Shown piece after piece: positions 57,201 to 64,000 of a stretch of DNA of 64,000 bases. This DNA comes from Chloroflexota bacterium (GTDB lineage: Bacteria; Chloroflexota; Anaerolineae; Anaerolineales; E44-bin32). How positions within the stretch are numbered: the first letter of the stretch is position 1; the number at the start of each line of letters is the position of its first letter. Under the pieces are notes generated by a model, which saw nothing but the letters and a program-made list of their open reading frames with translations, searched no databases and had not been told where the DNA came from. A program made the translations under genes and the position numbers. The stretch spans positions 1-64,000 of the forward strand of contig JADFRG010000013.1 in assembly GCA_022561385.1 (NCBI GenBank), read 5' to 3'.

Positions 57201-59233
57201 CCGGCCTCCGCGGCCTCAAGATATTGAAGTGCGGAAATCATCCCCAGTCTCTTGCTGCCTGCCTTGACGGATATGCGCGCAGAGTGGAAATAGGCCTCGG
57301 CGGGTGCGGAGGAAGGTAGCGGCCGAAGGATCTGGACCGCTTGTGTCATCGCTCCTTGTCGCTCGTAGGTCTTTGCCAGCGCAAGCGCTACTTGCCAGCT
57401 CAGGGGTTGTCGCAACGCCGCCTTGCGCAAGATATCCAGTGCCTGATCGACGTGTCCGAGCTCGCTCAGCAAATTCGCGTACTCCAGGCCGGGGTCGGCG
57501 TACTTACCATCTAGCTCCCAGGCGATGGCGGCCACCTCTAACGCTTCGCTGGTTTTCCCCCGTGACCGCAGGAATCTGGCCAGCGAGAGGTGCCCCGAGG
57601 GATCCTTCGGATTGGCCTGCACCGCTTCGGTCAACGTGTCGTATGCCTCGGATGGCTCTCCACTCGCCAACTGGGCTGAAGCGAGCGCGTGGTAGGCCTG
57701 GAGCTCGCTGGGCGACTTCCGTATCGCTTCTCGATATTTTGCGATGGCCCCTTTGCGGTCGCTGCCAGAATCAAGCAGCATGCCTTCCAGGACTGACCTG
57801 CGCGGGCTGCTGTGTGATGTCTCATCCAGCGCGGTTCCGGCAATCTCGAAGTCTTCCGCCGCAATGGCATATTCGGCAAGATCCATGGCGTCCACCGCGG
57901 GTACCTGACGCCAGTGTTTGAGTGCCTGGGCATGATTTCCCATACGTTGTTGAATCTCGGCCTGGAGCTTGTGGGACTTCTCGGACTGGGGGCCGAGCGC
58001 CAGAGCGATCGCGGCATGTTCATTCGCCGCATCGGCATCGCCGGCCTCAAGCAGCGCTCTTGCCAGGCTCAAGTGTGCCTCTATGCTGGATGGATGATGA
58101 GTGACACGCGCCTGTACCGCCTCAACGACGGCAGACCACTCGTCAGTTACCGCAAGCCCATCGGCGAGCAACGCGAACCATTCCTCGTCCAGAGACTCAT
58201 CGATAGAGGCCAAAGCACGGATCAGCAGAGCTCGAGAATCATGGGTCTGGGATTGAGACAGGCCACTTGCAATCTGTTCTTCAACCGACGGGTCGGCAGC
58301 GGAAACAAGGGATAGGGCTTCCCCGGGTTGGTCCAGACTCAGCAAACTCAAGGCCGTCCGTGCCCGTCGGGCCGGCGTCGGAAGGATATCCAGGGCCTTG
58401 CGGTTCGCCTCCAGCTCAGTGACATGATCTCCGGATGCCCGGGCCTGATCTGCCGTGAAATCTGCCACCTGGGCCGCGGTCTCCGAGGCAGTCTTCCAGG
58501 CCTTTCGAAGCGAGTTACTCGCCTTCCTGTGCTCGCCATTTAATTGACGCGTTACGGCCTCGATAAGCAGGTGCGAAAGTTGGTCCGCGCCTCCGTTGGC
58601 GGAGGCAGGTAGCGAGCGAGCTAACCTTGATTCGCCACCGCGGGTGATCTGCTGCAGCATATGCACCGTCGAGCCGTTCGCATTGCGAGTAAGGTAGGCC
58701 GCGGCTTCGCTGGGAGGAAAATTGGAAAGGGCGATCTGGATCGCGAGTTGAGAAAGATCGCGATCAAACAGACGACCCATAAAGTTTTCCGGTTCCGAGA
58801 GATTGAGCCAGGCGATGGCAATGGGGGAATGCCAGATGGAGAGAGATTCCGCCACACGGTCGAGCAGACGCTCGGGGTCTTCATCGTAACGGCGCGTAAA
58901 TTCAAGACCCAGAAGCGCGGCATCGAAGAGATCGCGCTGGACCACTACTCCCACCGAGGCTTCTTCCCATACCTGACGTGCCCGGTCGGCATGAGCCTCA
59001 GCCAGCCCCGGATTCACTGCCGAATGGAGACTGCCGCCCAGTGCCAGAGAGGCCAGGTGTGAAGGTGTCAGACTTGCGGGTGGAACCGCTGTAACGACCT
59101 CATCCAGGAAAGCGGGGTTGTGCAGCGCGGCCCAGGCCTCCGGAACCCGGAGGACTCGGTCGAGAACAGCCGCCAGCGGGTCCTGATCCAGCCGCGTAAG
59201 CAGCGCGGTCAGGACTTCTTGGTCCGTGTGCAT
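54269..59233 (-). CDS. Giant tetratricopeptide-repeat protein (1654 aa)
   Basis: Almost entirely tandem TPR units of about 34 residues, with the W-L-G-Y-x-A-Y-x-P pattern repeated from about residue 260 to the end, such as PKDPSGHLSLARFLRSRGKT and PDNLQAHYRAGLLLRSLKAY. The first 260 residues are helical and less regular. No signal peptide, membrane segment or enzymatic motif is visible. Such long superhelices act as scaffolds. Its stop overlaps the start of the TPR/protease gene, so the two are translationally coupled, and it follows the 109-aa membrane protein by 12 bp. Confidence 0.92.
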   Translation of the reverse strand: MHTDQEVLTALLTRLDQDPLAAVLDRVLRVPEAWAALHNPAFLDEVVTAVPPASLTPSHLASLALGGSLHSAVNPGLAEAHADRARQVWEEASVGVVVQRDLFDAALLGLEFTRRYDEDPERLLDRVAESLSIWHSPIAIAWLNLSEPENFMGRLFDRDLSQLAIQIALSNFPPSEAAAYLTRNANGSTVHMLQQITRGGESRLARSLPASANGGADQLSHLLIEAVTRQLNGEHRKASNSLRKAWKTASETAAQVADFTADQARASGDHVTELEANRKALDILPTPARRARTALSLLSLDQPGEALSLVSAADPSVEEQIASGLSQSQTHDSRALLIRALASIDESLDEEWFALLADGLAVTDEWSAVVEAVQARVTHHPSSIEAHLSLARALLEAGDADAANEHAAIALALGPQSEKSHKLQAEIQQRMGNHAQALKHWRQVPAVDAMDLAEYAIAAEDFEIAGTALDETSHSSPRRSVLEGMLLDSGSDRKGAIAKYREAIRKSPSELQAYHALASAQLASGEPSEAYDTLTEAVQANPKDPSGHLSLARFLRSRGKTSEALEVAAIAWELDGKYADPGLEYANLLSELGHVDQALDILRKAALRQPLSWQVALALAKTYERQGAMTQAVQILRPLPSSAPAEAYFHSARISVKAGSKRLGMISALQYLEAAEAGGWADPSLDYWFGRAFEAEARYEEALARYDRVQNSDDYELREQAILGSARAALALDQISRALAGLEQAQERFPRSAKILAAMSDVYLSANLPDKALEVAEQAVELDPKETRGWHALGDSLANAGDFRGAVKAIERLSSLDPKAAQGWLTLARLASGAKDLRVVRRSVAEAVWRGRRDPRILQEAADFLNKTGSVRTALTVMKAAARVRPDDPELLGVLAGIQESANDWQGAYDTWQASAALAPNESEPLRRYAECARRLGYGDQSVGLLERAVALEPGNTSLRRDLAVAHLDRGQVRRGLLAYAAAVKSAPNDGSLAYEAAEAALSAGDPRYALALLSKLDPALSDSGRAQAAMGEAYLLLDKRELAVTSLSEAIEHGYGTTRTFAMLVVSAPDRSRALEYLEQARTAPVESAHDAVWLARAEMGLLNISEAMVVLNSWGTDPSAAQEQVRIYLRIRDTLWLYGLSDAVSPLREDDLTRLAQNALEDLQKRDLAAPSLAAWLRAAEAPSALSEFIDLDPMGWIGEAVTISYLMADQLPSAKEALDQVRLVRSDPEWGSILEGMIHEASGREVEARAAYRSGSSSSPVSNYLLGKSYWRSGSLERAATHIGTAVVEAPDQHRWQHKLATAFLEIGDGDSALAHYQGAVASSPENPEYLLSVAGAYAAMGHLNQALEGYTAALAYGSDSAAPYREAGQVALQLGASEQASAWFERAITLQPADIDSLVGSAKASIARGDKQQANERLEAAIQQAPDDARVLLGVGHVRAASGDYRAAMSAFKEAREAGADPSHVRRAESKALVRWGKHALAAQAMQEVLNSAPDDHRLWYELAETLEAGSDLSGADKAMSEAIRISPANPEYRLGLGRISRMSGNLDRAIEELRQAEGADPNDPRVPVEAGMVYEDRRDYSRALDSYDKALEIEPDNLQAHYRAGLLLRSLKAYRKAGEMLKRAAELAPADQNVMHQLAAVRALELVHG

Positions 59234-59245
59234 GGGGGCCGCGGC

Positions 59246-59575
59246 CTAGAGAACTTGGATCTGTTCGACGACCCAGTAGGAGGCTGCGATCATTCCAATG
59301 CCCACCAGGATCAGAAACAATCCCGCCCCACTGGCGGTTTTCACCAGCGAGTTCAGCGCGCCGACCAGCTCCGAAGCGCTGTTGACCAGGCCGGTGATCT
59401 CATCTGCCATCCCTTTGCGTCCCAGGCGGGCCGATTGGGTGGCCAGGGCTCGAATTTCCTTGGAATAGCCTCGACTCACCAACACCAATATCCCGAGCAC
59501 CACACACATGCAGCCCAGAATAAATGCCGTTGCGCCGATGACCATTTGCATATCAATTATGGATAAGGGGATCAT
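59246..59575 (-). CDS. Small membrane protein of the sigma-54 operon
   Basis: A 109-aa protein with two membrane helices (about residues 8-33 and 84-104) and a 50-residue basic/amphipathic middle region (YSKEIRALATQSARLGRKG and VNSASELVGALNSLVK). No family recognised. A GGAGG ribosome site lies 5 nt before the ATG, and a consensus sigma-54 promoter is 36 bp upstream. As first gene of the unit it may tether the TPR scaffold and protease to the membrane. Confidence 0.78.
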   Translation of the reverse strand: MIPLSIIDMQMVIGATAFILGCMCVVLGILVLVSRGYSKEIRALATQSARLGRKGMADEITGLVNSASELVGALNSLVKTASGAGLFLILVGIGMIAASYWVVEQIQVL

Positions 59576-59610
59576 GTCTGCCTCCAGTAATGGGATCTGA
59601 AGGCATCAGG

Positions 59611-59627
59611 TGCAATGATCGTGCCAA
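59611..59627 (-). promoter_or_regulatory. Sigma-54 (-24/-12) promoter, consensus match
   Basis: Minus strand TTGGCACGATCATTGCA matches YTGGCACGRNNNTTGCW at every defined position. The start of transcription would fall near 59600, about 25 nt before the ATG at 59575, with GGAGG in the leader. It is encoded about 3 kb from rpoN and 80 bp from the sigma-54 activator gene. Confidence 0.87.
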
Positions 59628-59685
59628 GCCCGATCATCGTGCCGTGCTCGATCATCATGCCATGCAGGATCATCGTGCGATGCAC
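59614..59685. repeat. 18-bp tandem repeat overlapping the sigma-54 promoter
   Basis: Four 18-bp units at 59614-59631, 59632-59649, 59650-59667 and 59668-59685 share GATCATCGTGCC-like cores. On the minus strand each carries a GGCACGATGATC-like version of the -24 element; only the last unit (the one nearest the gene) also has a -12 element. Possible enhancer, decoy or promoter-evolution array. Confidence 0.8.
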
Positions 59686-59706
59686 GGTGTCCGGCCGGCC
59701 TCTAAA

Positions 59707-60885
59707 CTAAGATGAAATTAGGGACTGAAATTCAGGGGAGAGGTGGCCGAGGTCGATTTCTTCATCATCACAAAACAACATGGCGCGCTCAATGACGTGG
59801 CGCAGCTCTCGCATGTTGCCGGGCCAGTCATGAGCTTTCAGAGCTTCGATGGCTCGCGGCGTGATGTCGGTCACCGGATTACCGGTCCGCAGGCTCTCCT
59901 GGCGGATAAAGGATCCGACCAGAGCGGGAACGTCCGCCATACGCTCGCGCAAGGGCGGGAGGTGGAGATCGACAACTTTCAACCGGTAATAAAGATCCTC
60001 CCGAAAGCTGCCGTCTTTCATCATGGCTAGAAGGTCCCGGTTAGAGGCCGCAATGATCTGAACGTCGACGATGATCTCGTGTATCCCTCCAACCCGCCGG
60101 AATTTCCGTTCATCCAGCACCCGCAACAACTTGGCCTGCATATCGGTCTTGGTGGAGGATATTTCGTCCAGGAACAGGATCCCGCCGTCGGCGACCTCCA
60201 TCAGACCGGGTTTGCGCTTCGTGGCACCGGTGAAGGCGCCCGCCTCATGCCCAAAGAGCTCAGATTCGATCATTGTGTCCGGGAGCGCGGCGCAGTTGAT
60301 GGGCACAAAGGGTTTATCCGCACGCGGCCCGGCCATGCGGATCACATTGGCGATAATCTCTTTGCCGGTCCCGGTCTCACCAGTAATGAGCACCGAAACT
60401 GAGGCGGCGGCGGCGCGCTCGGCCTCGTCGGCGATGCGGGCCATCTCGGGCGTGTCTCCCACGATCCACTCATATTGGTCCTGGGAGGATTTTCTCAACA
60501 GCGCCAGTTCACGTCGTAATGAGACGACTTCGCTCGCGCGCTCGACCGCGCTGATTAACCGTTCCAAATCCAAGGGCTTTTGGAGGAAGTCCTGGGCTCC
60601 CTGCTTCATGGCCTCCACCGCGATGTCGACCTCTCCGAATGCCGTAATGAGAATCACGGGGGGACTGGGGTTCTCTCGCTCGATCTGCTCCAGCAGGGAT
60701 AGTCCCGATCCATCCGGCAGCACCACGTCCAAAAGGACGATATCCGCCGCGCCGGTCTTGATCGCCTGCCGCGCGGCGGCCAAATCTCCGGCCTCGATCG
60801 CCTCGTAGCCGGCGTCGCTTAACGCGCCGTGCACAAAGCTTCGGGCTGTTTCTTCGTCGTCAACGATGAGAACAGTTGAGCTCAT
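59707..60885 (-). CDS. NtrC-like sigma-54 activator lacking the DNA-binding domain
   Basis: A 392-aa enhancer-binding protein. The receiver domain (about 4-115) has D9/D10 and phospho-acceptor D53 in LLDVVLP. The AAA+ domain (about 140-375) has Walker A GETGTGKE, the sigma-54 contact motif GAFTGA, Walker B ILFLDEIS and REDLYYRL. The protein stops at LGHLSPEFQSLISS, just after the AAA+ domain, so the Fis-type HTH found in nearly all relatives is absent. Examples without an HTH are known (FlgR of Helicobacter, CtcC of Chlamydia) and act from solution. It overlaps the kinase gene by 4 nt. Confidence 0.94.
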   Translation of the reverse strand: MSSTVLIVDDEETARSFVHGALSDAGYEAIEAGDLAAARQAIKTGAADIVLLDVVLPDGSGLSLLEQIERENPSPPVILITAFGEVDIAVEAMKQGAQDFLQKPLDLERLISAVERASEVVSLRRELALLRKSSQDQYEWIVGDTPEMARIADEAERAAAASVSVLITGETGTGKEIIANVIRMAGPRADKPFVPINCAALPDTMIESELFGHEAGAFTGATKRKPGLMEVADGGILFLDEISSTKTDMQAKLLRVLDERKFRRVGGIHEIIVDVQIIAASNRDLLAMMKDGSFREDLYYRLKVVDLHLPPLRERMADVPALVGSFIRQESLRTGNPVTDITPRAIEALKAHDWPGNMRELRHVIERAMLFCDDEEIDLGHLSPEFQSLISS

Positions 60886-62816
60886 TTGGATTTAGCGATC
60901 GGAAGCTCGAGGGTGAAAACCGTTCCCGCATCCTGAAAGCTCTCCACCCGGATATTCCCCTTGTGCGCGTTCAAAATGCGCCGGCTGATTGCCAGGCCAA
61001 GTCCGGTTCCGGACTTCTTCGTGGAGAAAAACGGATCGAACACCCGATCGATCAGGTCCTGTTGGATGCCCGGCCCGGTATCTGCGAATTTGAGCTCCAC
61101 GCCTTCAGGTCCGTTAGGAGAGATGTTCACCGACAGAGTGCCTCCCTCCGGCATCGCCTGGATGGCGTTGGTCAAGAGATTGATGATGACCTGCTCCAGG
61201 GTCCGCTCGTCGGCGAGGACAGGCGGCAGCTGGGGCGAATAGTTTTTATGGGTTCGGACCTTGGCTTGCCTGAAACGCGGCTCCCAGCGCGTAAGGATGC
61301 GATCCAGGAACCTGGCGAGATCCAATGGCACAAATTTTAATTCGAGCGGGCGCGCGAAGAAGAGAACGTCTTCCATCAGCTGATCCAGGCGGCCGCATTC
61401 GCTGCGAACTTTCTCTATCGATTGATATTGGGGATGGTCCTTCCCCAACCGCGAAGCCACAAGCTGAAGCCCGGTGCTGATATTGTTGATGGGATTGCGC
61501 ACTTCGTGGGCAAAAATTGCGGCCACTTCTCCCAGCAGGGCGCGTTGAGCCAGCGTCTCAGTCTGGTCCTCGATGGCCTTCTGCTCCGATTGGTCGCTGA
61601 GCACGAGCACGACGCGTGTCGGCGCGGGATCCTCCTGGGGGACTGCCCTCATATTCACGGGGAAAGGTGTGCCATCACGCCGATGAAGCGTCATGTGAGC
61701 TCGATCTGCCTGGCGCTGGTGGCCTAACACGTCCAACAGCGTGGTCATGAGGTCCGAAGGGCCTACCAAAACATCTTGAATTTCCATGCCGATCAGCTGG
61801 TCGTCCGGGTAACCCAACATCAACGAGGCGGCCTGATTGGCCCGCAGAACCCGCAGCTTCGAGTCCAAAGTTAAGACGGCGTCATTTACGGCCTGGAAGT
61901 GGAGCTCCTGTTCCTTCTTGGTACGATCCAGGGATTCGTCCAACTGGGTCACAACCTCACGCTGCATATTCATCAAGATGCGGGCATGACATAAATTGGC
62001 CAGTATCTCCATAATGCCGATGGCATCCGATGGAACGTCCTGCAGCTCTCGCCATCCGACGACAAGTAGCCCCACCCAGGCGCTCTCGGTCCCTAGCGGA
62101 GAAGTGCGCAGCGCCTTTAGCCCGAGCGAGCGGGCCGCCCGCTGGAGCGGATGATCCGGCCGGGTGCCGATGGCCCACTGACTTGGCCGATCCAGAGGGT
62201 CGAGGTCGGTGGAGGGCAGGGAGTCGGGAAAACCATCCGGCAGGTGACCCTCCAGCTCGTATTCCGGGCCGGCCGCCGATACGCGGTAGACGCCGACCGC
62301 GGCTGCCGAGAGCAGTTCGCCTGAAAATCGGATGATATCGGAGAGCGCAGTGGGTGTAGATTCGAGCAGTAGCTCCGAAATCTTGATCAGCGTAGCCAGC
62401 TGCTCTTTTTCGGAGAGCGATCGCTGCTCGTCGCGTAAGCGGTCGGAGGTCGCCGTGACCAGCAGCAAGACTGCCTGAGTAGGGCTGCCCACCGGGTAGG
62501 CCCGAATATCCACTAACAGCTGCTCGCCGTCCCGGGTGACGGCCGGTACGGCCTCGATGTTGCCCTCGGTCGAAGCTTTTGCGCGAGCCAACGCCACCAC
62601 ACCTTCGTCGCCATAAAAGAAGTCGGGCGGCGAAATGGCTTCGAGTTCGTTGCGCGTAAAACCGCTCAGGAGCAGGAAGGAGTGGTTAGCGGCAAGAATG
62701 GTCCGTGCTTCACTGTCGATAACCAGGACCGCCTCACTGAGCGAATCAGCGAGTGCGGCAAATAGTTCTCTATGGGGTTGAGGTCTCAGCAGTCTGGTAA
62801 GTGGGTTCGTTGGCAA
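60882..62816 (-). CDS. NtrB-like PAS/GAF histidine kinase
   Basis: A 644-aa soluble kinase. PAS (about 20-125), a GAF-like segment (about 145-290), PAS (about 305-410), HisKA with the phospho-acceptor in AIFAHEVRNPINNIS and HATPase_c with NLLTNAIQAMPEGG, DTGPGIQ and GTGLGLAISRRIL. The HisKA/HATPase pair is of the NtrB type that partners NtrC regulators. Start is a TTG at 62816 with a GGAAAGG site, 12 nt after rpoN. The gene overlap with the activator makes them a cognate pair. Confidence 0.94.
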   Translation of the reverse strand: MPTNPLTRLLRPQPHRELFAALADSLSEAVLVIDSEARTILAANHSFLLLSGFTRNELEAISPPDFFYGDEGVVALARAKASTEGNIEAVPAVTRDGEQLLVDIRAYPVGSPTQAVLLLVTATSDRLRDEQRSLSEKEQLATLIKISELLLESTPTALSDIIRFSGELLSAAAVGVYRVSAAGPEYELEGHLPDGFPDSLPSTDLDPLDRPSQWAIGTRPDHPLQRAARSLGLKALRTSPLGTESAWVGLLVVGWRELQDVPSDAIGIMEILANLCHARILMNMQREVVTQLDESLDRTKKEQELHFQAVNDAVLTLDSKLRVLRANQAASLMLGYPDDQLIGMEIQDVLVGPSDLMTTLLDVLGHQRQADRAHMTLHRRDGTPFPVNMRAVPQEDPAPTRVVLVLSDQSEQKAIEDQTETLAQRALLGEVAAIFAHEVRNPINNISTGLQLVASRLGKDHPQYQSIEKVRSECGRLDQLMEDVLFFARPLELKFVPLDLARFLDRILTRWEPRFRQAKVRTHKNYSPQLPPVLADERTLEQVIINLLTNAIQAMPEGGTLSVNISPNGPEGVELKFADTGPGIQQDLIDRVFDPFFSTKKSGTGLGLAISRRILNAHKGNIRVESFQDAGTVFTLELPIAKSK

Positions 62817-62828
62817 GCGTTACCTTTC

Positions 62829-64000
62829 CTAGGCTGGGGCCGCCTGCGCTTTTCGCAGCCGGGCGGGGAGGATTCCCTCGATCGTCCGATACTTCGCCAC
62901 CGTTCGTCGCGCGATCTTGACCCCCTGTCGGCGAAGGGCGGCCGCGATTTGGTCATCCGTCAGCGGTTTCATCTCGGATTTCACAATTTCCTTAATTCGA
63001 TCTCGAACCGAAAGGCTCCGATCGAAGAACTTCGCCAGCGGGATAATCCGGCCATCCGGCAGGGCCATTCCCTTATTGGATACTGCGCGCGAGACGGTGG
63101 ACTCATGCACCCCGAGCCGATCGGCTAATTTGGCACGCGTCATGGGTCGCAGGTGCCGGTCTCCATTCAGGATGAAATCGCGTTGCGTCTGCACCAAGTC
63201 CTTCATCAGCCTGCGCATAGTATTGTTGCGCTGTTGTAAACATTTGACAAATAGGGCCGCGCGCTCCAAATGCTTCTTCCACTCTTCAGAATGGTTTTCG
63301 TCGGCCTGGGCGAGTGCGCTGCGGAAATGGGGGTTGACCCGGAGCCAGCCCGGCATGGAGGAAAATATCTCGACCACGAGCGGACCTTCCGATCGCCGCG
63401 TGATCTGGATATCCGGGGTGTGGTAGACGTTGGGATCCGCGCTAGCGGGTGTACGTCCGGATCCCCAGAATGAGCGGGCGGGGTAGGGATTCAGCTTTTC
63501 TTGAATAAAGGTCGCCGCCGTTCGAACCTTAGCCACAGCCACGTCGAGATCGTTTGCGATGTTATCGAATTCGCGTCGCGCGAGTCGTTCAAATTCCGAT
63601 TGCAGAATCTGGCGTGAGAGGATCACCTTCGGATCATCCGCGCGGAGAAGATCCAGCTGCACCAGCAGGGCCGCGCGCGGTCCAGAAGTGCCCAACCCGG
63701 CAGGGTCAACGTGCGCAATCATATCGACGACACCTTTGACGCGCTCGAGCGAAACCCGGAGTTCGCGTGCCACGAGTGCCGGCGCGTCGGGCAAGAATCC
63801 GTCGTCGTCGAGACTGGACAATATATAAGCGGCGATCGGCCGGTCTTCCACGTCCAACTCGGCCGCCAGCTGCTCGAGCACATAAACCGCAAGGTTCTCG
63901 GGCGCGGCCGGCTCAAGATCCTCCTTCTCGTCTTCATAACGAGGGGTTCCGCCTCCGTCTCGGGGAGAGATGAAAACTACCGAATCCTCGTTGGCCTGCG
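62829..64000 (-). CDS. rpoN: RNA polymerase sigma-54 factor, truncated by window edge
   Basis: The frame remains open through base 64000, so the N-terminus is outside. The visible part has the core-binding domain with DRPIAAYILSSLDDDGFLPD, the winged-helix/HTH region KLADRLGVHESTVSRAVSNKGM, and the RpoN box ARRTVAKYR that contacts the -24 element. It directs RNA polymerase to -24/-12 promoters and needs an AAA+ activator. Upstream of the usual GTG-like M at 63881 the frame reads an acidic N-terminal linker, as expected. First gene of the sigma-54 cluster. Confidence 0.94.
   Translation of the reverse strand, partial: QANEDSVVFISPRDGGGTPRYEDEKEDLEPAAPENLAVYVLEQLAAELDVEDRPIAAYILSSLDDDGFLPDAPALVARELRVSLERVKGVVDMIAHVDPAGLGTSGPRAALLVQLDLLRADDPKVILSRQILQSEFERLARREFDNIANDLDVAVAKVRTAATFIQEKLNPYPARSFWGSGRTPASADPNVYHTPDIQITRRSEGPLVVEIFSSMPGWLRVNPHFRSALAQADENHSEEWKKHLERAALFVKCLQQRNNTMRRLMKDLVQTQRDFILNGDRHLRPMTRAKLADRLGVHESTVSRAVSNKGMALPDGRIIPLAKFFDRSLSVRDRIKEIVKSEMKPLTDDQIAAALRRQGVKIARRTVAKYRTIEGILPARLRKAQAAPA

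Noticed and set aside
59574-59690. 33-codon leader-like frame across the 18-bp repeats
   Set aside because: Its amino acids simply repeat the tandem DNA unit; it lies upstream of the probable transcription start, so it would not be on the sigma-54 transcript.
60071-60808. 245-codon plus-strand frame inside the sigma-54 activator gene
   Set aside because: Ser/Arg-rich shadow of a gene with intact GAFTGA and Walker motifs.

Overview
The window looks like a chromosomal segment of a free-living, moderately GC-rich bacterium, most probably a member of the Chloroflexota (Anaerolineae-like). This is inferred from family content, not from a search: a CpXC-domain protein, an Agl23/TIGR03663-type membrane protein fused to NHL repeats, a J-domain/von Willebrand A fusion inside a Ser/Thr kinase-phosphatase-FHA cluster, a PgsA-type enzyme next to a LpxL-type acyltransferase, and isoprenoid genes (squalene-synthase-like, geranylgeranyl-reductase-like, type 2 IPP isomerase, polyprenyl synthase). 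There is no rRNA, CRISPR array, insertion sequence or prophage. Two tRNA genes are present, Arg(TCG) and Leu(GAG). Many vegetative promoters show a clear TATAAT -10 with a poor -35.

Layout. 0-15 kb: a membrane-protein tail, geranylgeranyl-reductase-like and squalene-synthase-like genes, tRNA-Arg, an aldo/keto reductase, a receiver-only regulator, a PgsA/acyltransferase/ligA operon, a CpXC protein, a histidine kinase coupled to a class-III aminotransferase, and an acyl-CoA ligase. 15-26 kb: ftsH, a membrane-tethered kinase, a lipid kinase, an SH3-like protein and a DUF971 protein separated by a recent 86-bp duplication, then a minus-strand signalling operon (kinase/beta-propeller, PP2C, J/VWA, FHA, small protein, PhoB-type regulator). 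26-34 kb: idsA-like and fni, acpP, and a minus-strand cell-envelope and metabolism run (two lipoproteins, UDP-sugar SDR, GtrA, small protein, thioesterase, ChlI-like AAA+). 34-48 kb: scpB-rluB, the giant Agl23-NHL protein, sucCD, an rsmD-like gene, a Nudix/membrane pair, an SPFH protein ending in an excisionase-type HTH, and a plsX-fabF-NERD-like operon.

48-64 kb is the most distinctive part. On the minus strand it reads rpoN (sigma-54, cut by the window edge), an NtrB-like kinase, an NtrC-like activator with no C-terminal DNA-binding domain, a 109-aa membrane protein, a 1654-aa TPR protein, a TPR protein with a C25/caspase-like protease domain (His562/Cys610), a TIM-barrel-like protein, ftsZ, and three small or secreted proteins. 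Two sequences with sigma-54 (-24/-12) promoter form lie inside this cluster. One, a full consensus match, is directly upstream of the membrane protein/TPR/protease operon and next to an 18-bp tandem repeat array; the other precedes the TIM-barrel/ftsZ unit. I read this as a self-contained sigma-54-controlled TPR-caspase-like module, possibly tied to cell division, and offer it as the best candidate for an undescribed system here.
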